NCBI GenBank assembly: GCA_965651135.1 | Contig: CBFGRJ010000002.1 | Coordinates: 1-64,000 of the forward strand | Source of the DNA: JAICQQ01 sp965651135 | GTDB lineage: Bacteria > Myxococcota_A > Polyangia > Polyangiales > Polyangiaceae | Length of the DNA: 64,000 nt | Direction of reading: 5' to 3' | Shown here: in pieces, positions 43,258 through 52,011 of the stretch | How the letters are laid out: each line of letters starts with the position of its first letter | Position numbering within the stretch: position 1 is the stretch's first letter | Program-made: the position numbers and the translations under genes | The notes under the pieces: generated by a model | What the model was told of the DNA's origin: nothing | Database searches by the model: none | What the model saw: only the letters and a program-made list of their open reading frames with translations

Positions 43258-43292
43258 AACAAGATCCGATAACAAGATCCGATAACAAGATT
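43258..43292 (+). repeat. 13-bp tandem repeat, 2.7 copies
   Basis: AACAAGATCCGAT is repeated at 43258-43270 and 43271-43283, with a partial third copy to 43292, starting 9 bases after the SDR stop. Clean tandem copies suggest slippage. No stem is formed. Confidence 0.75.
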
Positions 43293-43397
43293 CCCAAATA
43301 CAAAACCGCTTCGAGCGACTGCGCTTGCGCTGCCACGTCGTCTCGCTATGGTGATCGGCCGCTGGCGACGACCGCGCCTAAAAACGGAGGATCGATC

Positions 43398-44330
43398 ATG
43401 CCCCGCCATAGCTTTCTCGTGCACTCCACCGTTGCTCCTTGGTTTGCGCTGCCCCTAGTGGCGGCCGTTGCCTGTAGCTCGGACGATCCCCAACAGCCCG
43501 CGGCCACCATGACCACGGGCGGCGGTGTCACCGGCACCGTTACGAGCGCCGCCACGAGCTCGTCCGCCACGAGCTCGAGCAACACGGTTTCGAGCAGCAG
43601 CGCAGCCACCACCACCACGGGCGGAACAACGGGGGGCTCCTCAGGCTCCATGGGCGCGGGCGGAGCGAGCAGCTCCGGCAGCACGGGCATGGCGACCATG
43701 ACCAACACCGCGTCGACCGGAGCCAGCGGAGCGACGAGCACGGGAACCGGCGACACCAGCACCGGGGTCGGCGGAACGAGCACTGGGGCGGGCGGTTCGG
43801 GCGGAGGCGGCACGATGGAGATGACGTTGACCAGCCCCGGCTTCACCGATGACGGCACCTGCTCGACCGAAACGCCTGACAGCTGCGACTACATTCCGCG
43901 CGCCAACTCGAGCTTTCACGACAACGAATCACCGGAGCTCAACTGGACACCAGGCCCCGAAGGCACGCAAAGCTACGCCTTGGTGTTCCACGATCTTTCC
44001 AACGGATTTGCGCATTGGGCCATCTGGAATCTGTCCGCCTCCACGCAGTCGCTGCCGCCCGCATTGCCCGGAGACGCCATGCTGACGAGCCCGGTGATGG
44101 CCCAGCAGACCAATGCCCAGTTCGCTCCCGAAAACGGCTACTACGGACCCGGCTCGTGCATGAATGTGTACGAGTTCAAGCTCTACGCCCTCAACGTCGC
44201 CACACACACGCCCAGCAATGCGATGAACCCCGACAACGTCCAAGACGAGCTCGAGGGCTCGGACATCGTGCTCGCGACTGCCACCTTGCGGGCGCGGGCC
44301 AACCCCGAAGACGGCAACAATTGCCAGTAG
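43398..44330 (+). CDS. PEBP (YbhB/YbcL)-like lipoprotein
   Basis: The 310-residue protein has a lipoprotein signal (AAVACSSDD) and a roughly 105-residue Thr/Ser/Gly linker (TSAATSSSATSSSNTVSSSS type). The C-terminal phosphatidylethanolamine-binding-protein domain contains SPELNWTPGPEGTQSYALVFHD, FAHWAIWNLSA, NGYYGPGSCMNVYEFKLYALNV, all typical PEBP features. GGAGGATCG precedes the ATG at 43398. The upstream part of the long open frame (from 42675) overlaps the SDR gene and is not coding. It probably binds an anionic ligand at the cell surface. Confidence 0.87.
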   Translation: MPRHSFLVHSTVAPWFALPLVAAVACSSDDPQQPAATMTTGGGVTGTVTSAATSSSATSSSNTVSSSSAATTTTGGTTGGSSGSMGAGGASSSGSTGMATMTNTASTGASGATSTGTGDTSTGVGGTSTGAGGSGGGGTMEMTLTSPGFTDDGTCSTETPDSCDYIPRANSSFHDNESPELNWTPGPEGTQSYALVFHDLSNGFAHWAIWNLSASTQSLPPALPGDAMLTSPVMAQQTNAQFAPENGYYGPGSCMNVYEFKLYALNVATHTPSNAMNPDNVQDELEGSDIVLATATLRARANPEDGNNCQ

Positions 44331-44401
44331 CCATGCATTGGTCTTGGTAGGCCCGGTTGCCTCCACGGTCTCAGCGGCGAGCAACACGGCCTGGGTAAGC
44401 T

Positions 44402-44525
44402 CTCTCTGGCGAACCAGTCGTGCGCGGCCATGTGTCGAAGAAGTTCCGTAGAACGGCAGATCGCCCGGCCATACCCACGTGCCATCCGTTCGGACATCAA
44501 GAGTCTCAACAAGCAGCTGGCTGGA
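44402..44525 (-). pseudogene. Fragment resembling an immunity-type protein
   Basis: In one reverse frame the phrase VRTDGTWVWPGDLPFY appears, and in a neighbouring frame shortly after it ELLRHMAAHDWFARESL. Together they recall a small family seen beside polymorphic toxin genes, where TDGxWxWPSDLxYY is followed by LPxxFxxHM. The frame change between them and the lack of a start indicate decay. The family identification rests on memory of that motif only. Confidence 0.35.
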
Positions 44526-44636
44526 TCATCACGTTCCACGCTCGGCTCCTGTTGACTGCCGTCCGCCAAAGCCGCGCTGGCCTCAATCTCCTCGGCCTCG
44601 GCGCTCGCAGTAAAAGCGGGGGCAATGCGCGTCGTC

Positions 44637-44791
44637 TTACTGCTGCGCTCGACCATCCCGACCTCGGGCATGATGCGGGTGTCGAGCCAACTCGTCGATG
44701 TCCTTCGGATCGACCCCCTTCTGTACCGGATCGTCGTCCTGATACAGGAACTCGTTGGCTGAAACGATGGTCGTGGCAAACGCCTTCGCCT
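44637..44791 (-). pseudogene. Fragment resembling an Rhs-protein N-terminal segment
   Basis: Between an in-frame TAG (44792-44794) and TAA (44637) on the reverse strand, 51 codons read FATTIVSANEFLYQDDDPVQ and then KGVDPKDIDELARHPHHARG. This resembles the FLYxGxDPVQxGVxPxxID segment before the first Rhs repeats in large myxobacterial proteins. No start codon or continuation exists, so it is a remnant. Confidence 0.35.
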
Positions 44792-45063
44792 AACAACAAC
44801 TGTACCGTGATGCGGGGAAGCCGGCGCGTGAGCTTTCGCGGTTCTCATCTCGCGCTCGTTCGCACCGTCCAACCGTGAGAGCTCATAGGGAACCGATTTC
44901 GGAAATTTCTGCCGAAACGATCATGGCGCTCCCGGTGGGGGTGGCAAACTGTGGCGCCAATGTGGGGCAAGCTCGGCACAAGACGAAACGTGAGCTGTTG
45001 CCGGGGGCTAGTGGCCCAAAAGGGCTGCCGAGGCTACGCTGGGCGGTTAAACTGGTGAAGACA

Positions 45064-46338
45064 ATGCGCAGACTTACCTTGCTTTTGGTGGGATCACTGG
45101 TGCCAGTGGGTGCTGGCGCGGGTTTGGTCGCCTGCAGTGGCGGCGCTGAAACCGTCGAACGCGAGCCCGTCACCGGTGGTGGAGGGTCGAACGCGACTTC
45201 CAGCTCGAGCACCAACGTGGGGATCGTGACGACCGGGGAGATCATCAACATGAACACCGGTACCACCACGGGCGGTACGGACGAGCCTTGCCAGCAGCTA
45301 GAGGTCATGTTCACGCCGGACGTGCCCACGGTGTTCATCCTGGTCGATCGCTCGAGCAGCATGTGGGACAACATGTTCTGGGATCCGCTGCGGGACGGCG
45401 TGCTCGAGGTGGTGCAGCAGCTGCATCAGGACGTGCGCTTTGGGTTCGGGACATTCACCGGCGCTGGAGCCACCTGCCCGCTCGATCTGGAAACCGTGCC
45501 GGTGATCGACAAGAACAACTACGACGCCATCGCCGCCTTCTACCAGCAGATCGGTCGTCCGAATCAAGCCACTGAAACGCCCACTCCTGTGGCCCTGCAG
45601 AAAGCGCGGGAAATCTTGGAGATGGACAACGTGACGTTCCCAGGGCCCAAGTTCATCCTGCTGGTCACCGACGGCAATCCGGACTATTGCGACAATGGGC
45701 AAGTCGAATGCCGCACCGACACTACCGTGCGAGTGCTGCAGGATGCCTATGCTGCGGGCATCCATACGTTCGTCGTGGGCCTGCCGGACCCTGGCGTCAA
45801 TCAAGCGTGGTTGACGGCGTTCGCCAATGCTGGCGCCGGGCAACCGGTGAGCGCTCCGCAAGACACCGTGTCTTGCATGTCTGTTGGGCTGCCCCCAGCG
45901 ACAGCGGCTGAACTACCTGGAATAGCTCCCAACGTCTGGCCACAAGGCACGTATGGCACGGCCATGGGTCCGCTCACGCCTTACAACGTAGACCCAGCTC
46001 AAAAAGATCAGCTGGTGGCGGAGATTGCCGGGCTCATCGCGGGGGTCAAGAGCTGCACGTTCGACCTGACCAACGCCGCGGGCGAAGAGGTGATCTCGAT
46101 TGCGGAAGGCAAGGAAGACCAGGGGCAGGTGTTCATCAAGACCGCCGCCAATCCGGACCCTGGCGAGCCCCAAGCCTACGACCCTACCGGGATGAACGGG
46201 TGGCGCGTGAACCGCATCGAGGGCGCCGCCGATCAGATCGAGTTGGTCGGCGCGAGCTGCGACCTGTTGCGGAACCCCGAGACCAAGGGCATCGAGTTCG
46301 GCTTCCCCTGCGAGATCATCATCGAAGTTCCGAAGTGA
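45064..46338 (+). CDS. VWA-domain lipoprotein
   Basis: The 424-residue protein has a signal ending in the lipobox LVACSGG, a Gly/Ser/Thr linker (SNATSSSSTNVG...) and a von Willebrand A domain. The metal site is FILVDRSSSMWDN; the strand LLVTDGNPDYCDNG and TFVVGLPDPGVNQAWLTAFANAGAG follow. The C-terminal 110 residues (CTFDLTNAAGEEVISIAEGK ... CEIIIEVPK) form a beta-rich cap with conserved cysteines. The ATG at 45064 is the signal-proximal start; a frame extending to 44875 is not supported. It stands alone and is probably a surface adhesin or binding protein. Confidence 0.86.
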   Translation: MRRLTLLLVGSLVPVGAGAGLVACSGGAETVEREPVTGGGGSNATSSSSTNVGIVTTGEIINMNTGTTTGGTDEPCQQLEVMFTPDVPTVFILVDRSSSMWDNMFWDPLRDGVLEVVQQLHQDVRFGFGTFTGAGATCPLDLETVPVIDKNNYDAIAAFYQQIGRPNQATETPTPVALQKAREILEMDNVTFPGPKFILLVTDGNPDYCDNGQVECRTDTTVRVLQDAYAAGIHTFVVGLPDPGVNQAWLTAFANAGAGQPVSAPQDTVSCMSVGLPPATAAELPGIAPNVWPQGTYGTAMGPLTPYNVDPAQKDQLVAEIAGLIAGVKSCTFDLTNAAGEEVISIAEGKEDQGQVFIKTAANPDPGEPQAYDPTGMNGWRVNRIEGAADQIELVGASCDLLRNPETKGIEFGFPCEIIIEVPK

Positions 46339-46575
46339 GCCGCGAGGAGTCAGCGCGTCATGCCGCCGGGTGTGCAAAAAAGGTAGCACCAACTCGACAC
46401 AGCCGCGAACTGAGCTACGCTACTGGATAGAAGACAAAGATCACACCAGATCGTTAGTCTTCACGCCGCTCGTTCGGCACTGGTTGCTCAACTGACATTC
46501 CCCCCGCGCCGCGCATCGTCGGCGCGAACCCCTGTCGTACGCGGCGAACGCTACCCATCCATCCGGAGGTAACCC

Positions 46576-47163
46576 ATGATCGGGATCCCCGTTGGGCTGT
46601 TGTACGCCAACGCCGTGGAGTGGGTCGTGCACCGCTACGTCCTGCACGGCCCAGGCAAAAACCCCAAAAGTTTCTGGCGCTTTCACTGGGCAGAGCACCA
46701 CAAAAACTCGCGGCGGCACAACATGTACGACGCCGACTACGAAAAGAGCATCTTCGATTGGAACGCGCGGGGGAAAGAAGCGCTGGGCATCGCCTTCATG
46801 GGCGCGCTGCACCTGCCGCTGTTTCCCGTTGCCCCCTACTTCACCGGCACCGTCTTGTACTCGTGTGTCAACTATATCTACCGACACAAGAAGGCACATC
46901 TCGATCCCGAGTGGGCGCGCGTTCACATGACGAGCCACTACGACCACCATATGGGCCCAGACCAGGACTCCAACTGGTGCGTCACTCGACCCTGGTTCGA
47001 CTGGATCATGGGGACTCGCAAGCGTTACGCATTCACGGCTGCCGAGACGCAGCGTCGCCTGAAAGCGCTGCGCAAGACGCTGAAGCAGGGGCTCAGCTGG
47101 AAACCCGCACGCCTGCCGAGTCTACCGCCATGCAACGAGAACGCGGCAAGCGGCGCCGCATAA
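46576..47163 (+). CDS. Fatty acid hydroxylase / sterol desaturase-like protein
   Basis: The 195-residue membrane protein carries the diiron histidine clusters HRYVLH, HWAEHH and HYDHHMG plus further HxxxH-type positions (YRHKKAH). It is short for the superfamily, with hydrophobic segments around GALHLPLFPVAPYFTGTVLYSCVNYIY. GGAGGT lies 5 bases before the ATG. It could hydroxylate a lipid, such as a fatty acyl group or a sphingolipid, but it is distant from the SPT-like gene. Convergent with the DUF1552 gene. Confidence 0.8.
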   Translation: MIGIPVGLLYANAVEWVVHRYVLHGPGKNPKSFWRFHWAEHHKNSRRHNMYDADYEKSIFDWNARGKEALGIAFMGALHLPLFPVAPYFTGTVLYSCVNYIYRHKKAHLDPEWARVHMTSHYDHHMGPDQDSNWCVTRPWFDWIMGTRKRYAFTAAETQRRLKALRKTLKQGLSWKPARLPSLPPCNENAASGAA

Positions 47164-47169
47164 ATGGGG

Positions 47170-47193
47170 TCGAGTCGAGTCGAGTCGAGTCGA
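47170..47193. repeat. TCGAG pentanucleotide repeat
   Basis: Nearly five copies of TCGAG fill 47170-47193, between the stops of two convergent genes. Simple-sequence slippage tract. Confidence 0.85.
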
Positions 47194-47195
47194 CC

Positions 47196-48803
47196 TCAAG
47201 CGCGAATTCCGGGCAGCACCGCGCCGATCTGGGATAGATCGTAGTCCACGGCGAAGGCGTCGGCGCTTTTACCCAGTGTGCGAATCTCGCCGAAGCCTTG
47301 CCCAGGTTCGCGTTCGTAGTCCTCGGGCGAAAGGCCCATGGCCTGCAGCAGCGTAACCATGAGTCGATTGTAGGGCACGCCTTCGATGACCATGCCATTG
47401 TGCTGAGAGAACTTCACGTTGCGATCCCAGTCGATGTAGTCGATGTAGCGCCCCGTCGCCAGGTAGCCACCGGCGCTACCCGCCAGCAGCACGGGAACGC
47501 TATAGTTCAGGTGATTCATGCCGAGCTCGTTGCCCCAGAACACCACCGAGTTGTCCAAATAGGTCTGGCCGTTGGCTTCTTCTACGTCGAGGCGCTCGAG
47601 GACTCTCAGCATCACGTTTCGCGCGATCCATTCGTTGATGGTCACGACCTTTTCACGCTGGTCGAGTTGGTCCCAGTCATGGGCGGCGCGATGCCAGTCC
47701 GTGGGATTCGGATTTCCTTCGCAGCTGGCACAGCTGTGCTCGAAGCCCTGGTCGTTGCCGCCGGCCTTGCCAATGGCTTTGTAAACGTCGAGTGTCACAA
47801 TCCGTGTCAAGTCGCACTGCATCGCGGCAACGCCCACGTCGATCATCAGCTCGAAGGCCAGCTGAATATCACCCACGTCGGTGCCGTTGGCGGAGACGGA
47901 GGGCGGAGCATCGGGGGGCGAACAGCTCGTCATCGAACCGCCCCCCTGCAGGCGATCTTGTAGCTCGGACAAGAAGCCGAGATGCCGCTCCATAGTCTGA
48001 CGATCTTCGGCGCTCATCCGGCTGCTCTCGCGCGCAGCCAGGTAGTCTTCGTAGATTCGGTCGACGATCTTGAGGTTCGGGTCGACCTGGGGTTCTTCTC
48101 CTGGGGGTTGAAAGTTGCCGAATAGCCGATCGAACGCGGTCTTGGGATTCGTATCGGCAATGACTTGATCACCGTCGGCAGTAAACGAGAAAGTATTCGA
48201 ACGCCCGGGCGACAGGTGCAGGCTCCTGGCTGCTGGGGTGGTCGGATAGAACTTGCTCGACTCGGCCAGCGCCTGGTCGATGGTGGGCCAGGTCTCGATA
48301 TTGTCCGCTTGATCGGAGATGGAGCCGCCGCCGTAGTGCCCGAGCATGCCGCCATCGTTGTGGTTCGTGTCCGGCATGAAGTCGAGCCCTCGCAGCAGCA
48401 GCATTTTCGGGGCAAAGGGGTTCAGCTCGGGGCCCAGAATGCGCGAAATCCCATCGGAAAAATCGCTGAGCGGCGCGTAGTGACCGAAGTACTCTTGATT
48501 GTTGGAATGGCGCCCGCTGGATTCGCTGAGCCGTTCATTCAAGACCAAAGTGCCATCGTCTTTGCCGTTGGCGCCACCGTCGCCGCCGTAATCACGCACG
48601 CTGTAGCCTGACACCGGACTCGAGGGATACCAGTCGATGATGTTTTGCGCACTATACGACTTGATCGCGAAGAAGCGCTTCACCACGGCGCCGGTCTGAG
48701 CGACCGCTTCTTTGGGCAAGAGCGAAGGCATGAACGGCAGCGCCAACACGCTGCCCCCCAACCCTTGCAGAAACAGCCGGCGGCGAACTCGATCGTACTT
48801 CAT
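47196..48803 (-). CDS. DUF1552 family exported protein
   Basis: The 535-residue protein begins MKYDRVRRRLFLQGLGGSVLALPFMPSLLP, a twin-arginine-type signal (RRRLFLQG). The rest matches DUF1552 proteins: MLLLRGLDFMPDTNHNDGGMLGHYG, SIDQALAESS-like spacing, DLTRIVTLDVYK, DWHRAAHDWDQ, LDNSVVFWGNELG and HNGMVIEGVPYNRLMVTLLQAMGL. Such genes pair with DUF1592-type genes; the family resembles sulfatase/DUF1501-like secreted proteins of unknown substrate. Last gene of the reverse convoy, 10 bases after the DUF1592 gene. Confidence 0.88.
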   Translation of the reverse strand: MKYDRVRRRLFLQGLGGSVLALPFMPSLLPKEAVAQTGAVVKRFFAIKSYSAQNIIDWYPSSPVSGYSVRDYGGDGGANGKDDGTLVLNERLSESSGRHSNNQEYFGHYAPLSDFSDGISRILGPELNPFAPKMLLLRGLDFMPDTNHNDGGMLGHYGGGSISDQADNIETWPTIDQALAESSKFYPTTPAARSLHLSPGRSNTFSFTADGDQVIADTNPKTAFDRLFGNFQPPGEEPQVDPNLKIVDRIYEDYLAARESSRMSAEDRQTMERHLGFLSELQDRLQGGGSMTSCSPPDAPPSVSANGTDVGDIQLAFELMIDVGVAAMQCDLTRIVTLDVYKAIGKAGGNDQGFEHSCASCEGNPNPTDWHRAAHDWDQLDQREKVVTINEWIARNVMLRVLERLDVEEANGQTYLDNSVVFWGNELGMNHLNYSVPVLLAGSAGGYLATGRYIDYIDWDRNVKFSQHNGMVIEGVPYNRLMVTLLQAMGLSPEDYEREPGQGFGEIRTLGKSADAFAVDYDLSQIGAVLPGIRA

Positions 48804-48813
48804 AACGGGTTCC

Positions 48814-50715
48814 TCAACGCGGTCCGATGACTCGCTGGCGAAAGCTGGGAGAAAGCGCCACGTCACGCAGGGCTTGTTTCAGGCTACCTTCGGGCCCGAC
48901 GTTGTCTCTAATGGCGGCAAGGGCGCACGAGTCCCCGGTCGCTTCGTCGCGCCGGTAGGTGTAGCGAAAGTATTGGCGGGCGAAACAGTCGTCCGCAATG
49001 CCGCTGGCCGCGAGCTGTTCGCTGAACTCCACGGGATTCGCCACGCTCGAGGTCTCGGTACCAAGAATGATTTCGGCGGCCACGTCGATGGGAACCGTGT
49101 TCTCGAGCTCTCCCGTGTCGGAGTAGATCTTTTCCTCCGTCCGATACCTTCCGAGAGCATCGTAGGCCTCGAGCACGAACCCGTACGGATTGAGCACCGC
49201 ATGGCAGCCGGAGCAGGCGGCCGGCGAGGTTTTGAGCTCGAAGCGCTTTCGGGTGCTCAACTCGGCGTCGGCCTCGGGCAGCGCCAGAGCCTCTGCCGGC
49301 AGGTTCGACGGTGGATGCAGGTCCTCGCACAAGATGGAGCGCAGCACGAATGCGCCGCGTTTGATGGGGTTCGTGAGCTCGTTGCCGGCCACCAAGAGCG
49401 CCGCGCGCGTCAACAAGCCCGAGCGCTCGCTGCCCGTGAATTCGGGAAAGTTACTGGTCCCATCCCAGGGGTCCACTCCGTACAAGGCAGCCAAGGGCTC
49501 GGAGGGCGTGACGATCAAAGGAGAGCTCAGCACATCGCGGTAACTGCCGTCCGTCTCGAAGGTGTAGTAGTCGAGCAAGCGGTCGACCTCGTCCAGCATG
49601 TCGGCGTAAAGGTCCGCGTCGGCGGAGTCGCCTTCGAGGAACGCGTTGAACGCCGGTGTATCCACGAATCCGGCAAAGCCATCCAACTGGTACCACTCGC
49701 GCCAAAAGCGAGTGAGCGAGGCGCGCGTGCGATCGTCGGCAAATAGGCGCTCGACCTGCGCCTCGAAGCCGGCATCGGTCATCAGTGAGTCGTCTTTGGC
49801 TGCGGCGTAGAGCTCGGCGTCCGGCGGTGCCTGCCAGAAATGATACGCAAGACGCGACGCCAATTCATAGGCTGAGAGCTGCAGGTGGTCCTCGTTGCCA
49901 TCCACTTCCTCGCCGTCGATTTCGAAGTGATACAAGAAGCGCGGCGACATCAAGAGCTGCAGCACGATGCCCCGAAACACTTCCGCACCCGGCACGCTCT
50001 CGTCGTAAAGCTCCAAGTAGCGCTCGATTTCACCCTCTTCGAGCGGACGCCGGAACACACGCTCCCCGAAATCGGCCACGAACGCCTGGACACACGCTTC
50101 GCCCGGCGGGTCGTCTCCCGCGCATTCCCCCGCCAGGCTCTCCAGGCTGTCTCGATCGCCCGTGACCGAGCTCGCGATGTTGTTTGCAATGCCGAAGTAA
50201 GCGTCGACGTGACGCTGCGTGACCCGGTGATCGTTGCCTGCGTAGACGCTATCGTTCTCGCCGTCGGGAGGCAGCTGGTCGAACGCGCTCTCGGCGCCCG
50301 CCACGGCTGACTCGAGGCCCAGCGGCTCGAACAACGCCCTCAGTGAGTTTTCATATTGCCCCCGCGTCAAGCGTGTGAGAGGCGTCACGCTGGGCGTGGC
50401 GTCCGGATCGCACTCGAAGGTGACGGAGGTGCGATCGCCGCCGCTACCCTCATTGCCACCCCCTGCGGTGGTACTGCTCGAGGTCGCCGAGCTCCCCGAC
50501 ACCGCTGCGTCGGCACCCGAGCCTCCCGAGCCCGTACCGGGGCCCCCACTGCCGTTCGACGGGCCCCCATTGCCGCTCGAGGCCGCATCGCCGCCGCCAG
50601 CACCGGTTGCCCCGGGCTCGATACTGCCCGAGCAGCCCGCCGCGGCGCCGGCGAGCACTGCAAGCGCAAAATAGCAATGATATCGGGCTTTCCGACGACG
50701 ACCTAGTTGCGTCAC
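48814..50715 (-). CDS. DUF1592/DUF1588-type cytochrome-like lipoprotein
   Basis: The 633-residue protein has a GTG start, a signal with lipobox GAAAGC, and a roughly 60-residue Gly/Ser linker. Domains then follow in the DUF1587-1595-1592-1588-1585 order: PLTRLTRGQYENSLRALF, FVADFGERVFRRPLEEGEIERYLELY, SPRFLYHFEID, SAYELASRLAYHFWQAPPD, FWREWYQLDGF, KRGAFVLRSILCEDLHPPSNLP and CSGCHAVLNPYGFVLEAYDALGRYR. The CSGCH motif suggests a covalently bound heme. DUF1585 (CFARQYFRYTYRR) closes it. Paired with DUF1552 as usual. Confidence 0.9.
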   Translation of the reverse strand: MTQLGRRRKARYHCYFALAVLAGAAAGCSGSIEPGATGAGGGDAASSGNGGPSNGSGGPGTGSGGSGADAAVSGSSATSSSTTAGGGNEGSGGDRTSVTFECDPDATPSVTPLTRLTRGQYENSLRALFEPLGLESAVAGAESAFDQLPPDGENDSVYAGNDHRVTQRHVDAYFGIANNIASSVTGDRDSLESLAGECAGDDPPGEACVQAFVADFGERVFRRPLEEGEIERYLELYDESVPGAEVFRGIVLQLLMSPRFLYHFEIDGEEVDGNEDHLQLSAYELASRLAYHFWQAPPDAELYAAAKDDSLMTDAGFEAQVERLFADDRTRASLTRFWREWYQLDGFAGFVDTPAFNAFLEGDSADADLYADMLDEVDRLLDYYTFETDGSYRDVLSSPLIVTPSEPLAALYGVDPWDGTSNFPEFTGSERSGLLTRAALLVAGNELTNPIKRGAFVLRSILCEDLHPPSNLPAEALALPEADAELSTRKRFELKTSPAACSGCHAVLNPYGFVLEAYDALGRYRTEEKIYSDTGELENTVPIDVAAEIILGTETSSVANPVEFSEQLAASGIADDCFARQYFRYTYRRDEATGDSCALAAIRDNVGPEGSLKQALRDVALSPSFRQRVIGPR

Positions 50716-50760
50716 TCTGGTATGAACCCCGACGCCAAGCGGACGGGTCAGCGGATTGCG

Positions 50761-52011
50761 TCAGTCGCCGGGCAGCCACACCTGGCTGAATTCGCTGCGG
50801 CGATCGCCGTCGCCGACACCTAGCTCGCCGAGCTCGTTCCTTCCGGTGCACCAGACCGTGTGATCCAGCTTTTGGGCGCATGTGTGGAAGCGACCCACGG
50901 ACACCTGATCCCAGCCGCCGACCGGGACCTTGGTGGGCAACGCGCGGTCGATGGTGTCGCCCAAACCCAGCTGACCTTCGACGTTTCTGCCCCAACACCA
51001 GAGGTCGTCCGCCATGTCGATCGCGCACGTGTGGAAGGTATCCAGCGAGATCTGGCGGTACTGCCGAGTATCCACGCGCACTGGGCTCGTCTGTTTGGCG
51101 GGATCACCCGTGCCAAGATTCCCGTGTGTGTTTTCGCCCCAACACCAGAGCTCACTACCGGCTCGAAGTCCACAGCTATGGTTTTGGCCGGCGTCGACCT
51201 CGGTCCAATCGTCCAGCTCGCCCACCTGCTGGGGAAAGCGATATTGATCCAGCGCGTCATCGCCCAAGCCGAGTTGTTCGCCGGTATTGCGACCCCAGCA
51301 CCACAAGGTCCCCGGCAGGCGCAGCGCACACGCGTGACCCTGCCCGGTGTCGACCTGCATCCAGTCCGTGAAGTCTGCCACTCTCACCGGGGTAAACTGG
51401 TTTTCTCCCGGGTAGTCGTCGTCTTGCGCCAACATGCCCTCGATGTTCTCTCCCCAACAGTACAGCGCGCGGCTATCGAGCAGCGCACAACTGAAGGCAG
51501 CCTCGGAGCTGATGCCGACGGCCGCTCCCGGCAAGGAGACCGCGAGAGGGCTGAGCACATCGTTCACGCCCGCCGTGCCGAGCTGGCCCACGTCGTTCGC
51601 ACCAAAGCACCACACGCTACCGTCGTCCCGTAGGGCGCAGGTGTGGTCGGCGGCGGTCACCACCTGAACCCAGCTCGACAGCGAACCCACTCGTTCGGGT
51701 GACAAACGGTTCTGGCTATCGCCCAGGCCCAATGTGCCGCGTTGATTGCCGCCCCAACAATACAGCTCGCCGCCCCTGATGGCGCAGCTATGATCATTGC
51801 CCGCGTCGACGACGAACGTAGCAAGGCCGCCGCCACCCCCCGCTCCCCCGGAGCCTCCGGAACCGGTAGTCGTTCCCGACCCACCCGAGCCTATGGTCGT
51901 GCTCACACCCTCGTCCGCCGGCGCCAGCACCTCGGTAACCTCGCTGCATGCGAGAAGACCGGCTGCCCAGAGTCCGAGCCAACATCTACCTGGTCGAGGG
52001 TGGCCCGGCAT
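50761..52011 (-). CDS. RCC1-repeat lipoprotein
   Basis: The 416-residue protein has a lipobox (GLLACSE), a Gly/Ser/Thr linker (IGSGGSGTTTGSGGSGGAGG) and at least seven RCC1-type beta-propeller repeats of about 50 residues. Each has HxCAxxxxxxLxCWG then NxxGxLGxGD (CWGGNQRGTLGLGD, CFGANDVGQLG, CWGRNTGEQLGLGD, CWGENTHGNLGTGD, CWGRNVEGQLGLGD, CTGRNELGELGVGD). Such propellers bind proteins or cell walls. The start ATG abuts the stop of the envelope protein gene (TAG then ATG), so the genes are coupled. A Cys pair per repeat suggests an oxidising location. Confidence 0.9.
   Translation of the reverse strand: MPGHPRPGRCWLGLWAAGLLACSEVTEVLAPADEGVSTTIGSGGSGTTTGSGGSGGAGGGGGLATFVVDAGNDHSCAIRGGELYCWGGNQRGTLGLGDSQNRLSPERVGSLSSWVQVVTAADHTCALRDDGSVWCFGANDVGQLGTAGVNDVLSPLAVSLPGAAVGISSEAAFSCALLDSRALYCWGENIEGMLAQDDDYPGENQFTPVRVADFTDWMQVDTGQGHACALRLPGTLWCWGRNTGEQLGLGDDALDQYRFPQQVGELDDWTEVDAGQNHSCGLRAGSELWCWGENTHGNLGTGDPAKQTSPVRVDTRQYRQISLDTFHTCAIDMADDLWCWGRNVEGQLGLGDTIDRALPTKVPVGGWDQVSVGRFHTCAQKLDHTVWCTGRNELGELGVGDGDRRSEFSQVWLPGD

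Larger units (their letters stand above)
44331..45063. other. Decayed intergenic DNA with gene fragments
   Basis: 733 bp without an intact gene. The reverse strand holds two short stretches that read like fragments of real proteins (44402-44525 and 44637-44791), interrupted by stops and frame changes. The remainder shows no structure I can name. Confidence 0.5.

Noticed and set aside
42675..43397. Upstream half of a 551-codon frame before the PEBP lipoprotein
   Set aside because: It is the SDR gene read in another frame; a ribosome site and lipoprotein signal start at 43398.
44183..44872. Reverse 229-codon frame across 44.2-44.9 kb
   Set aside because: Overlaps the PEBP gene end, mixes unrelated composition and has no coherent domain; the two remnant stretches within the region read best in other frames.
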